NCBI RefSeq assembly: GCF_036208045.1
Contig: NZ_CP121472.1
Location: forward strand, 3,421,531 to 3,485,530
DNA: 64,000 bases
Direction: 5' to 3'
Source: Thiorhodovibrio winogradskyi
GTDB lineage: Bacteria; Pseudomonadota; Gammaproteobacteria; Chromatiales; Chromatiaceae
Positions 41,169 to 49,957 of the stretch are shown here, piece after piece. The position numbers and the translations under genes are program-made. A model generated the notes under the pieces. It was not told the DNA's origin. It did no database searches and saw only the letters and a program-made list of their open reading frames with translations. Position 1 is the stretch's first letter, and every line of letters begins with the position of its first letter.

Positions 41169-42682
41169 GCGCCACCTCCAAAGACCTCGACCTGACGGAA
41201 GCGGCAAGGCGGTGACGCATGCCCCACATAAATGCCCTGATTGGGTTCGCCCTTGCCGCAGTTACACACGCCCCTAACCTCCACCGAATCACTGTCGCCG
41301 ACGCCGTCGAGACTGCGCCAAAAGGCCGCCGACCGGCCACGATAGCCTGGGTTACGCACCAGCCCGCGCAGATCGCCATCGATGATCAGTCGCCCAAGCT
41401 CGCAGCCGAACTGAAACTTGTTGCGACTGTCGTCGATGGACCAGGAGCGGTTGGTCTCCATCAGCACGCCACGTTCCACCCCGGCTATGAGTTCCGCCAA
41501 GGTCGCGGCGCCTGGCTCCAGATTGATGTTGCCCATGCGGTCGATCGGCGGCCGATCCCAGCTACTGGCGCGGGCGTTGGCGGTGCCTATCAGCCCGGAG
41601 CGCGCCTGCGACAAGGCGCCACCCAGAGGGCGCTCCAGAATGCCGTTGCGAATCAGATACTCGCGCTGTGCCAACGTGCCCTCGTCGTCGGCGATAGCGC
41701 TCGCCAGTTCGCCCGGCACGCGCGGGTCGAAGGTGACATTGAGCAGTTCCGAGCCGTAGCGATAATGACCGAACATCTCGGGGGTAACAAAACTGGTGCC
41801 AGCATAGTTGCGCTCATCACCCAAAATTCGATCAAGTTCCAGCGGATGGCCGATGCTTTCGTGAATCTGCAAAGTCATCTGGCTTGGCAGCAGCACCAGG
41901 TCGAGGGTTTCAACCGGGCACTCGGGCGCCGCGAGCAGCGCCAATGCCTCCTCGGCCACCCGCGGTGCTAGCGCGACAAATCCGGGCGCGGCGAGCAACT
42001 CCATACCACCCTGGCGCGGCCTGTCGGCCCCGCCACCATGGCGGCGTTGGGTCTGCTGCCCGGCATTGGCCACCGCCAGCAGTCCGGAATGCAGATACTC
42101 CAGATGTTGAAAAATATCCGCCCCGGCACTGCTGACCAGCAGTTGATCGACCCCATTCCAGCCGAGCCAGGCCGACCAGTCGAGAATGCGCGCGTCAATG
42201 GCCAAGGCCCGGTTGGCCTGGTGCAGCAAGTCCAGCTTGTCGGTCAGAGGTACCTCGCCCCAGGGTTGCTCCACGGGGGTGGCATAGTCGGCCTGCAAGC
42301 CGCAGCGCGGGTAAAGGCTAGCATCAAACAGCCCATGCGCGGCATGGCGCAGCGCCCAGCAACGCGCGCGTTGACCGGCCGCGCGCAACCCGGATCGACT
42401 GAGGTCGTTGGTGGCCGCGTAGCCCAGGCCCGCGCCCGTCACCACTGTCACCATCGCGCCCAGGGTATGTCCAAGGCTCGTGGGCTCAAGGATACCTTGG
42501 CGCACCTCGAGCCGATCCCAATGCTCGGCAACCAGCCGTAATGACCAAAACTCGCAGGCCGGAGCCACGGTGGCAAAGTTGGCGGCAACCGCCGCCAGAC
42601 GGTCTTTGGAATGAACAGCGCGATCAGGGCCGAGAGATTTCGAACCAAAAGACCTGGAAAGGGGTATCGGGGATGCGGACAT
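41165..42682 (-). CDS. TldD-like zinc metalloprotease subunit (second copy)
   Basis: 505 aa. The zinc helix is present as MTLQIHESIGHPLELD (HExxxH), followed by ERNYAGTSF and the conserved C-terminal Cys region VRGVCNCGKGEPNQG. It is clearly TldD family but longer and divergent from the tldD at 29.6 kb. The pair with the downstream TldE-like gene plus the adjacent c4 cytochrome forms a separate minus-strand unit starting at 42682. The start is the first ATG after a weak upstream site; an alternative start inside the first 25 residues is possible. Confidence 0.85.
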   Translation of the reverse strand: MSASPIPLSRSFGSKSLGPDRAVHSKDRLAAVAANFATVAPACEFWSLRLVAEHWDRLEVRQGILEPTSLGHTLGAMVTVVTGAGLGYAATNDLSRSGLRAAGQRARCWALRHAAHGLFDASLYPRCGLQADYATPVEQPWGEVPLTDKLDLLHQANRALAIDARILDWSAWLGWNGVDQLLVSSAGADIFQHLEYLHSGLLAVANAGQQTQRRHGGGADRPRQGGMELLAAPGFVALAPRVAEEALALLAAPECPVETLDLVLLPSQMTLQIHESIGHPLELDRILGDERNYAGTSFVTPEMFGHYRYGSELLNVTFDPRVPGELASAIADDEGTLAQREYLIRNGILERPLGGALSQARSGLIGTANARASSWDRPPIDRMGNINLEPGAATLAELIAGVERGVLMETNRSWSIDDSRNKFQFGCELGRLIIDGDLRGLVRNPGYRGRSAAFWRSLDGVGDSDSVEVRGVCNCGKGEPNQGIYVGHASPPCRFRQVEVFGGGA

Positions 42683-42761
42683 CTTAGTTGCTCTTTGTTA
42701 AACTTCGCGGTTCGCTGCTGTGCTGAATCTTCAAGTCGCCAGATCGCCGCAGGTCACCTGT

Positions 42762-43067
42762 ATGCAACACAATCATCACCATCCTAACATCACCGAACGC
42801 GTGACCGTCGCCGGTCGTGACCTGATCGGCTTTTTGAAAAACGCCATTTCCGAGGGGAATGTGCGGCGTTTGGTGGTGCGCAAAGCCGACGGCACGCCGC
42901 TGTTGGACATTCCGCTGACCGCTGGCGTCGCTGTCGGTGGTTTTTTGACCCTGCTCGCGCCCTTTCTCGCGGCACTTGGCGCCATCGCCGCCTTGTTCAG
43001 CAAAGTTCAGGTGGACGTACTACGCCAGGTCGAGCCGCGCGAGGAACGCCGCATCTCCGATGACTGA
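42762..43067 (+). CDS. DUF4342-family small membrane-associated protein
   Basis: 101 aa from the ATG at 42762 (a GTG at 42720 would add 14 residues). A conserved amphipathic start (ERVTVAGRDLIGFLKNAISEGNVRRLVVR) is followed by a hydrophobic hairpin (GVAVGGFLTLLAPFLAALGAIAALF), the DUF4342 layout. Function unknown. It is divergent from the second TldD-like gene. Confidence 0.8.
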   Translation: MQHNHHHPNITERVTVAGRDLIGFLKNAISEGNVRRLVVRKADGTPLLDIPLTAGVAVGGFLTLLAPFLAALGAIAALFSKVQVDVLRQVEPREERRISDD

Positions 43068-43213
43068 CACCGCCTGACTGTCCTGGCACAATCGCACAGG
43101 ATCTCCGCGCATGGCGCGCGTGACCCATAGGCGCCCAACCAACGAATCAGCTGTTTCAGAGCATCTAGGCTATCAACCCCACACGCAATCCATAAATAGA
43201 AAACCGCATTCAC

Positions 43214-43444
43214 ATGAAAGAAATCAAACGTACCAAGGAACACCGTATCTACCAGAAGCGCTCCGGGCGCTACGCGGTGACGAACGCGCGCAAACGGCCA
43301 GTTAATGGCGAGGAGAAAGCCGCGATCCTGCTTGCCGAGGGCCTAGTCGCCGCACCCAAGCAAAAAGCCCCTGAACCCGTCGCTGAAGAAACGACGGAAG
43401 CGCCCCCCGAGAGTTCTTCGGAGACGTCCGCGGAAAGCGCGTAA
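43214..43444 (+). CDS. Unknown small basic-acidic protein
   Basis: 76 aa. The basic N-terminal half (MKEIKRTKEHRIYQKRSGRYA) is followed by an acidic Glu/Ser/Pro/Thr tail. No domain is recognised, but the first half has an ordered, conserved look and lacks low-complexity features. Its ribosome-binding site is weak. Possibly a small nucleic-acid-binding protein, but this is not supported by any motif. Confidence 0.55.
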   Translation: MKEIKRTKEHRIYQKRSGRYAVTNARKRPVNGEEKAAILLAEGLVAAPKQKAPEPVAEETTEAPPESSSETSAESA

Positions 43445-43839
43445 CCCTCGGCCAAAGCAAGCAACCCGCCCCCTAAACGCGCTCGCTGGACGTTGAATTT
43501 GCTCGCTGGAAAGCTGGTGGAACTCGAGGTGGTTGAGTCCATTTTCGCACCCACAGTAATGCGCGCACTAATAAAAACGATCAACAATCGCATCGGCGCA
43601 ATCAGCTGAAATCAGGTTGCGCGTCGGTTCTTGATCAAGCATGCTTTATTTAGCCCGTAGGGACACGGATTCAAGATCGATTCTGGCATCAACTCGAGAT
43701 TTGTCTAGCCGCTTTTCGAAAACATTTTGACGCCAGCGGGTGTCCTGTCCCTGGTATTCCAGAGCTGGATGGAGCCATCGGGGCACCTGGCTGGCAGGTC
43801 AAAGCCGACCAAGTCAAATGCGGCCAGTCAAGCGGATAT
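43445..43839. other. Stretch without a confident gene
   Basis: About 395 bp. A short plus-strand frame at about 43488-43609 (starting TTG, containing LVELEVVESIFAPTVM) has somewhat protein-like sequence, but no ribosome-binding site or recognised family, and directly follows the stop of the previous gene in the same frame. Nothing else is seen. Confidence 0.35.
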
Positions 43840-44094
43840 TCAAGATAGCTCGCGGCGAAATCCCCCACCTTGACATTCCGCGCAGTTGGCAATCCGCGTC
43901 GCACGCTGAAAATGCGCGCGGGCGCCGCAGTGGCAGCATACCAGGGTGCCAGGGCCGGTGACCTCGCCACTGTGGTAGCGCCGTTCGCCGCGGGCTTATG
44001 CTGATCGGGCTGGCCAGATAAGTGATCAGATAAGTGATCAGATAAGTGATCAGATAAGTGATCAGGTGAGTGATCAGAAGGGATGCTCAGACAT
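43840..44094 (-). pseudogene. Broken YbeL-like (DUF1451) zinc-ribbon gene
   Basis: The minus strand encodes a C-terminal zinc ribbon, RYHSGEVTGPGTLVCCHCG then NCAECQGGGFRREL, ending at a TGA at 43840-43842. It matches the DUF1451 zinc-ribbon family. In frame, a TAA at 43996-43998 lies upstream with no start codon between. The likely original start, ATG at 44094 (MSEHP), is in another frame and hits a TGA after six codons. The N-terminal coding part is a run of 12-bp repeats. Two frame changes are needed to restore a protein. Confidence 0.7.
44016..44075. repeat. Five 12-bp tandem repeats in the 5' part of the zinc-ribbon pseudogene
   Basis: Four exact copies of AGATAAGTGATC and one with AGGTGA. 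The unit is a multiple of three, so expansion would insert four residues (on the minus strand, DHLS) per copy. No spacers, so it is not CRISPR. Repeat slippage could have contributed to the gene's decay. Confidence 0.85.
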
Positions 44095-44210
44095 CTGAGG
44101 TCTCCTTCAGGGCGCTCGCTCGCGCGGCTGGTGTGGGTTTTGCGTTATCCTTTGCGATCACTTCAATCTTAGGCGAGTTTTGCTCGCGATGTTCCAGCAT
44201 CGGCCAGTTG

Positions 44211-44321
44211 ATGCACAGCGATTATGATCCCCAGGCCATCGAGGCCCAGGCGTTTTGGGGTGCCAACCAGTCTTTCCGCGCGATCAAGGATCCGGCGCGT
44301 CAAGATCGCCGACGGGGATAG
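44211..44321 (+). pseudogene. leuS 5' fragment (leucyl-tRNA synthetase N-terminus only)
   Basis: The ATG at 44211 starts HSDYDPQAIEAQAFW and continues SFRAIKDPAR, the pattern of LeuS N-termini. The invariant continuation (KYYCLSMFPYPSG-like) is missing; the frame ends in RRRG and a TAG. It is divergent from the YbeL-like remnant, as ybeL and leuS are in enterobacteria. This must be a duplicated or deletion scar, since a cell needs a full leuS elsewhere. Confidence 0.7.
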
Positions 44322-45109
44322 ATGTGAGCGCTCGTATCATGACCACACGACTCCTCGTCGCCGCGCTGGTTGGCTGGGAATCCCAACAAACCCTGGTGAC
44401 TCTGCTTTACGCACTGCCGCGGGTGGGGCTGGCGGACGTGAAGCTGGGGCTGCTTGAGGGCTTCAATACCCTGTTGGTGGGATCCTGGTGATGGCCTTCA
44501 GCAGTCTGAACCTTATCGGCATTAGTCATATCGCGCCGCCGCGGCTGATGCATGCCGACTGATTGTTCCTGCCCGGCACTCGCTCCCGTGCGCCTGGCCA
44601 GCGACCGCAAGCAGGAGGGCCGTTCCAATGACGCCCTCGCGCAGTATCACCCCTGGGCTACAGCAAGCCATTCGGCTACTGGGCACGCTACTTCATCGAA
44701 TACGCCGAGCATTGGATGGGCTGGGTGCTCTTCTACGGTGCGGCCAAGGCTCTGAGTGCGTGCGATCACAGGAATTGCGGGAAATCGGGCTTCTAGTGAG
44801 CAGGATATTTGAGGGGCTTTTGGTCAAACCGCCCTTCTCTCTCCCCCAAGGGGGCGGCGTGGTTCACAAGGTTTGTAGCGCTTTGCAAAGCGGTCGAACC
44901 TTTGTCTGACTCCCTCAACATCCGTGCAAACGAATCCCTCAAAAACCATGATTACGCATACAATTCCATGGTCCAGCGACTTGGGCTGAAAAGTCGTGCG
45001 TCTGGGATGACTTGAAATTGCTGAACTTGACTGGAAACGCAAAAAGTAATTTAATAGCTGGCTTAGGTCGCGGCACATTTCCCCAGTGCCCACCAATCAT
45101 CTCTCCCCC
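44322..45109. other. Decayed stretch before tRNA-Phe
   Basis: About 790 bp without an intact gene. Short protein-like pieces occur, such as TRLLVAALVGWES and LPRVGLADVKLGLLEGF at about 44340-44490, and a membrane-like piece ARYFIEYAEHWMGWVLFYG near 44685-44745. Frames change and stops interrupt them. I do not recognise the parent genes. Confidence 0.45.
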
Positions 45110-45185
<76 letters not shown>

Positions 45186-45234
45186 AATTTTGCTTCCAAA
45201 TTTAACCAACAGTTCAATTGATTAGACCGCAACC

Positions 45235-46003
45235 TCAGGCGGTTTTCTTTTGTCTGCTTGTAGGGTGTGCCGGAAAATGTGCGGCATTCTTCATTGAGGC
45301 AACTGCTGACGTCTCGGTCTCGATCCGGCGTGCATACTCGGCAAGATGGGCGGCTGACAAATGCGCATACCGGCGCACCATCTCAGGGGTTTCCCAGCCG
45401 CCGAGTTCCTGCAAGATATGCAGCGGGACGCCTGCTTGCACCATCCATGAAACCCGAGTGTAGCGAAGATCATGCCACCGGAAGTCAGCGATGCCGGCTC
45501 GGACAAGTGCCTTGCGCCATGCGGAGTTGTTGGCTCGAATCACTGGACGCCCCTCAAACACAAATACCCTACTCTGGTGCTTGCCCCTCTGTCGGCGCCA
45601 ACTATCGGCATGGAATAAGTACAGCGTCACTGTTCAGCGGAACAGCGATGGCTCGTTTTGCCTTGGTCTGGTCCGCGTGAATCCATGCCTGACGATTCAC
45701 GAGATCGACTTGCGACCATTCCAATGCGACGACGTTATGCTCTCGTAATCCTGTTGCCAGCGTGAACCGCATCATTTCCTCAAGGTGATCGGGCAACTCT
45801 TCCAGCAAGCGATTCGCTTCGGCCCGACTCAGCCATCGGACCCGGCGCTTGGGTTCGGGTAACAGCGCAATCGCTGGGGCTTTTTCCAGCCATCCCCATC
45901 GCCGTTCGGCCCGGCGAAGGATCGCCCTGACCAGGGCTAATCCCCGGTTGATGGTTCCGTTACTGGCGCCTTCGGCTTTTCGCGCAATGGGACAGAAACG
46001 CAT
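45235..46003 (-). pseudogene. Tyrosine-recombinase integrase, truncated and frameshifted
   Basis: Two minus-strand frames together give a phage-type integrase catalytic domain. The first (from ~45975) has RAERRWGWLEKAP, RRVRWLSRAEANRLLEELP and the first catalytic Arg in TGLREHN. After a frameshift near 45610-45630, the second has FRWHDLRYTRVSW (HxxR), LGGWE and the nucleophile Tyr in VRRYAHLS. The N-terminal ~110 residues (core-binding domain) are missing and replaced by a PLD-like gene fragment. All catalytic residues survive, but the frame does not. It lies next to tRNA-Phe, marking the edge of an old integrated element. Confidence 0.85.
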
Positions 46004-46301
46004 GCAGGCGCTGATAGCGCGGGCGATTGAGCAGGGATTCCGCCTCGATGGAGCGCTCGTTCCAGCGCCCGAGCATACGCATTTCGCGCAGTTGGGCCAC
46101 CTTCAAGTCCTCGGGCGCCAGATCGACATTGCAGACGATGCGCACCTCCGGGATCGGCTCCAGCCACTCATGCGCAATCTCGAACAGCGAGCTGGTGAAG
46201 TAACCGGCGATGCGCAGATACCGGCGCGCACCCTGGAGCTGCTCGGCTAGGAAGCTCTGGTCGAGGCGATGGGTGCGGGAGGAGAAGCGCTGGATGGTCA
46301 A
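45960..46301 (-). pseudogene. N-terminal fragment of a phospholipase-D-like/helicase-associated protein
   Basis: 113 codons starting MTIQRFSSRTHRLDQSFL, with RYLRIAGYFTSSLFEIAHEWL and VRIVCNVDLAPEDLKVAQLR. This resembles the N-terminal PLD-like domain found on some SNF2-type helicases and defence-related proteins. The protein then runs into the integrase sequence and stops. No HKD catalytic pair is visible. Truncation by recombination is likely. Confidence 0.6.
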
Positions 46302-46722
46302 GAGGGTGTCGCGTCAGAAAAGGGATTGAGCACTGACACCCCGCTGCGCTCGACATCCTTCTCATTGCGGGTCACTAGGGTCAACCCATGGATCTGTGCC
46401 GTCGCGGCCAGCAGGCCATCAATCACCGGCAGCGCATCCGGTACATTGTTACGTGCCCAGCGCTCCGCCACGGCCATGCTGATGGGAAGAATCCGGTCGG
46501 CGAAGTCCGTCTTGATCGAGACCAACCGTACATGAGTCGCTCAGCCTGTGCCGGATCACGGCACCGCAGGCGTTCAATACCCTGGCGCACTTCGCCAATG
46601 ACCAGGACCGAAAGATAGAGATCGCGCGCTTCGACACAGTCGTACCAGGCACGCACGCCGGGATCAGTGCGCTCGCCATTTTGCACTTCGGACAGAATAT
46701 TGGTGTCGATCAGGAATCCCAT
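46298..46722 (-). pseudogene. PIN-domain (VapC/FitB-like) toxin, frameshifted
   Basis: The first frame reads MGFLIDTNILSEVQNGERTD, with SVLVIGEVRQGIERLR. After a frameshift near 46525 the second frame continues FADRILPISMAVAERW, PVIDGLLAATAQIHGLTLVTRN and LNPF. Together they are a full PIN domain with its acidic residues (Asp6, Glu in IGEV, Asp in IDGLL, Asp in KDVE). The one frame change inactivates the toxin. It follows its presumed antitoxin with a 13-bp overlap. Confidence 0.85.
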
Positions 46723-46946
46723 TGCGGAGCACTCCGACCGAAATCTCTAGGACGATGTAAATCTTCATCACTGAGGCCCTCGGTTAATCTGGCCAAGCGG
46801 CGCTTCAGGTCGTCACCATCGCTGGCTGCATGGGCGGGCGGATCATCCATGAGCAACAGCACCCGCAAATGGGTGCCGTCCTGGATGATCTCCGCTACGC
46901 GGATGCGGTGCTGCTCGACCGTTGCTTCTAACTCGATGGCTTGCAT
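46710..46946 (-). CDS. Antitoxin-like protein paired with the PIN remnant
   Basis: 78 aa from the ATG at 46946 (MQAIELEATVEQHRIRVAEI). The beta-strand start resembles Phd/AbrB-like antitoxins of VapBC-type pairs, with a charged C-terminal tail that would wrap the toxin. It is intact, while its downstream toxin is frameshifted. The exact antitoxin family is not certain. Confidence 0.65.
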   Translation of the reverse strand: MQAIELEATVEQHRIRVAEIIQDGTHLRVLLLMDDPPAHAASDGDDLKRRLARLTEGLSDEDLHRPRDFGRSAPQWDS

Positions 46947-47028
46947 TCGTGCTTCCAGAAATAACCTGTTTTTATCGCGCGATACCGCACATTTGGCTTG
47001 AGATTCAACATAGCGCGCAATTTCCCGC

Positions 47029-47268
47029 TCATTTTGCGATTCCCAAGAACACTGCAAGGCAACGATCAGCCTCCACCATCGCATTGGCATCAATGCGTCC
47101 AAAGACAGCGCCGATCTTGTCGCGCCTCACCGTCACAGCTTTGTCCAACATCACCTGCAATGGCTTTTGCAAGCCATTTTCCGCGCTGGGATCAATGGTG
47201 ATGCGCAACAGCGGCGCATCAACAAGCTCGCTGCTGGTCCGTTTCAGTGCAATGCGCCAATCACGGCG
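47029..47268 (-). pseudogene. MazF/PemK-like toxin remnant
   Basis: The C-terminal two-thirds of a MazF-fold toxin is readable: APLLRITIDPSAENGLQKP, QVMLDKAVTVRRDKIGAVFG and CLAVFLGIAK before a TGA at 47029-47031. A few upstream codons (DLFAVIGAL) fit the family in another frame. The first ~25 residues are gone, with the sequence fusing directly to the preceding antitoxin-like remnant. Confidence 0.75.
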
Positions 47269-47545
47269 AAAAGGTCAATGGGGGGGCGGGCAGGGGCGCG
47301 TTGCTGTTCAGGCGTTCAGCCCAGGCTTGGACAGCTTGGTGTTCGATCACCCGGCCTGCGTCAACATCAGCCAAGGCCTCGCGCGTCAATCGGTCGCGCT
47401 CCACCTCCAAGGCGATCCAGGACGAAAGGGCTTGCTTCATGACTCATCCACGGGAGCGCTCCAAATGCTCGGCTACTTGGTCTGACTTCTCGGCCAGCGG
47501 GACGGGGACATGCGCGGTTAGCACGCGGGTTTCAGCCTTTGCCAT
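47261..47545 (-). pseudogene. Ribbon-helix-helix antitoxin with internal stop
   Basis: The ATG at 47545 begins AKAETRVLTAHVPVPLAEK, then VAEHLERSRG, a TGA at 47444-47446 (where Trp is normal), then VMKQALSSWIALE and DVDAGRVIEHQAVQAWAE. This is a complete CopG/ParD-type antitoxin apart from the single nonsense codon. It normally partners ParE; here the following gene is a MazF remnant, so two different toxin-antitoxin pairs were joined by a deletion. Confidence 0.8.
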
Positions 47546-47662
47546 GGGCGGCTTCCTTGGGTTAGAAAATGATGATTGATCGTTAATCATATTTTATCAC
47601 TCGCGATTCTGGTCTTCGACGAAGGCTGACGGATCGGCGGTGCTGGAAGCAAAAGTGCGTTT

Positions 47663-47690
47663 GTAGGGTGGATAAGCGAAGCGCATCCAC
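47663..47690 (+). repeat. REP-like sequence upstream of the RAYT gene
   Basis: The core GGTGGATAAGCGAAGCGC, flanked by GTAG and CATCCAC so that the ends pair (GTGGAT/ATCCAC). The same core recurs at 48265-48367 on the other side of the transposase gene in both orientations. Confidence 0.85.
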
Positions 47691-47718
47691 ACTCACCGAA
47701 CAATAAAGGAGAGATCAC

Positions 47719-48237
47719 ATGAGTAATTATCGTCGCGCTTACATCCCTGGCGGCTGTTATTTTTTTACTGTCGTTACCCTGAATCGAGCACCCTTGTTTT
47801 GCAGTGAGGAACGGGTCGATCTCATTCGCCAGGCGTTGCGCAAAACGATGGCGCAGCGACCCTTCAAGATCGACGCCATGGTCATCCTGCCCGAGCATCT
47901 GCATTGCATCTGGCGTTTGCCACCTGGCGATAGCGATTATTCATCGCGTTGGCGAGAAATCAAAAAATCGCTTTCCCGCAATATTTCAACCCAGACCAAT
48001 AGCCGCAACGAAAGCTTGGTTTGGCAACGACGTTTTTGGGAACATGCTATTCGCGACGAGGAGGATTGGAGTCGGCATGTCGATTACATTCATTACAATC
48101 CTGTCAAGCATGGTTTAACAGCACGACCTGTCGATTGGCCTTGGTCGTCTTTTCGGCGGGCGGTTACTCGGGGTTGGTACGATGCATCCTGGGGAAACTG
48201 CGAGCCAGATGGCATTGGGGAGATTGATTGTGAATGA
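47719..48237 (+). CDS. REP-associated tyrosine transposase (RAYT, Y1-type)
   Basis: 172 aa. HUH/Y1 nuclease motifs: the metal-binding HLH in VILPEHLHCIWRLP and the catalytic Tyr in HVDYIHYNPVKHGL. RAYYIPGG-type start (YRRAYIPGGCYFFTVV). The start follows AAAGGAGAG. RAYT proteins cut and rejoin single-stranded REP hairpins, and the matching REP sequences flank the gene. It appears intact, unlike most of its neighbours. Confidence 0.92.
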   Translation: MSNYRRAYIPGGCYFFTVVTLNRAPLFCSEERVDLIRQALRKTMAQRPFKIDAMVILPEHLHCIWRLPPGDSDYSSRWREIKKSLSRNISTQTNSRNESLVWQRRFWEHAIRDEEDWSRHVDYIHYNPVKHGLTARPVDWPWSSFRRAVTRGWYDASWGNCEPDGIGEIDCE

Positions 48238-48264
48238 TTTTCTCGGCGGTCGGCTTGAGTGTAG

Positions 48265-48367
48265 TTGGTGGATGCGCTTCGCTTATCCACCCCACGCTTA
48301 TCCACCCTACGCTGAAATGACCGACCATTGGAGAGTTTGTAGGGTGGATAAGCGAAGCGCATCCACC
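48265..48367. repeat. Inverted pair of REP-like sequences downstream of the RAYT gene (REPIN-like)
   Basis: An inverted copy (48267-48290, with an extra half unit to 48310) and a direct copy (48339-48367) of the GGTGGATAAGCGAAGCGC element are separated by ~30-50 bp. Two inverted REPs at short distance are the REPIN layout mobilised by RAYTs. They also could fold as a large hairpin at the 3' side of the gene. Confidence 0.85.
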
Positions 48368-48452
48368 TTGACCAAACCAGCGGATGATCGGTCGTTTCAC
48401 CATTCGTCCAACAGGTAGTGATAAATTCTTTGACTTCTTTTTAAGCGAGCAA

Positions 48453-49957
48453 TTAGCCAATCAGGAACTTGTCTTGATCACCAAAATCCGTGACCGCCAG
48501 TTCGCCGCTGCCAATGAAGTGGGTCAGATGTCCTTCAATGGTGGTGGTTTTTAGTGAGCGCTCGGCGGCAATCTCGCGCAGCATGGCGCGAAAGCGGTCG
48601 TGCAACTCGCGCCGGATTTTGGTGCTGACGGTCACCACCTCGTCGCTGATCCGACGCTCAAGCTGGTTCGCGGCCTCAATGGTCTCGAGAGACGGAGCGC
48701 CGCCCGCGCCGCCAAGGTCCATGACCCTGTGGTTGGTGCGCAGCAGACCGAACAGCCGCCGTAGTCGGGTGCCCAGGTGATCGAAATTCCAGCATTCGCG
48801 CAGCAGTCGTTGCTGGCAGTCGACACGCGCGGCTTCCAGTTGGTCCTGGGTGGGTGCTTGCCGGGCGGCTGAGTCGACATAGTGGGAAACGCGCTGGTCG
48901 GTCTTGACCGCATGGCGCGGGATGGGCGCGCTCAGCACCAGGCCCTCGAGCGTCTTGCAGCGGCTCAGGCCCACATAGACCTGCCCATGGGAGAAAGCGG
49001 CGGCGGCGTCGATGATGGCGCGCTCGAAGGTCAGACCCTGGCTTTTGTGAATGGTAATCGCCCAGGCCAGTCGCGGCGAATATTGGGTGAACTTGCCGAT
49101 CATCTCCTCGGCGATGGCCTTGGTCTCCGGGTCGATGCTGTAGCGGATGTTCTCCCAGGTGGCGGGCTCGACCTCAATGTCAGCCTCGTCTCCAGGGCAG
49201 CGCACCCGGATGCGCGCGCGCCCAAGGTGGGTGACGGTGCCGATCTTGCCATTGAAATAACGCTTGTCCTCGCCGCTGTCGTTGCGCACGAACATCACCT
49301 GCGCGCCCTGCTTGAGGGTCAGGGTGGCGGCGGTCGGATAGCTGTGCGCCGGGTAGTCATCCTCGATCTCGGCCTCGAACTGGCGTGGCTTGCCGGCCAG
49401 CGCCCGCAGCCGAGTGTCGTTGATGTGATCCGCAGCGCGGTTATGGGTGATCAGGGTGATTTAGCCATCCGACTCAGAGGGTGTGAAGCCGGGCTGGTAA
49501 CGGGCATTGAGCCGCGCGAGTGACCTTTCATCCAGCCGGTTGTCGCGCACGGCATTAAGCAAGTTGATAGAGTCAGTATCCGACTGGCGATAGATCCGCG
49601 TCAGCTCAATGGGCACCAGATCCAAGGCCGCCAGCGCGCGGCGCAGTCATGAAGTCGACCGCGTCGAGCAGATCGGCGCGCACCATGCTGATCGCGTCGG
49701 TAATCAACAAATCCAGGCTGGCGATGATGTCGCGCTTCTGGCGACTGAAGCGCCGCTCCCCCGACTGGCGATGCGCCTCGCTACCGGGCACGAAGGGACC
49801 AAAGGGCAGCTGAAAGAAGGAATGCAGGGTCACGCCCCCGGCATTAATGGCCGCCACCCCGGTCGGTGCCGTCACCACCATGCGCTTGGGCAACTCGGGC
49901 TTCAGGCTGTGCAAAAAGGTTATTTTGCACGTGCCCGCCTTGCCGGTGCTTTGAGCC
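48453..49957 (-). pseudogene. PIF1-like (superfamily 1B) helicase, degenerate
   Basis: Read on the minus strand from ~49957: a Walker A remnant TGKAGTCKITF (canonical GTGKTT changed), then RMVVTAPTGVAAINAGGVTLHSFF and LLITDAISMVRADLLDAVD (motif II altered from DEIS). The segment between motif II and ELTRIYRQSDTDSINLLN is deleted and there is a frame change. An in-frame TAA sits near 49459. The rest, 48453-49298, is an intact frame with AWAITIHKSQGLTFERAI, GQVYVGLSRCK and a helical C-terminus. Several independent lesions make it a clear pseudogene. Confidence 0.85.

Noticed and set aside
44016-44075. Possible CRISPR or iteron array
   Set aside because: 12-bp units without spacers, lying inside the coding start of a zinc-ribbon remnant; no replication gene nearby.
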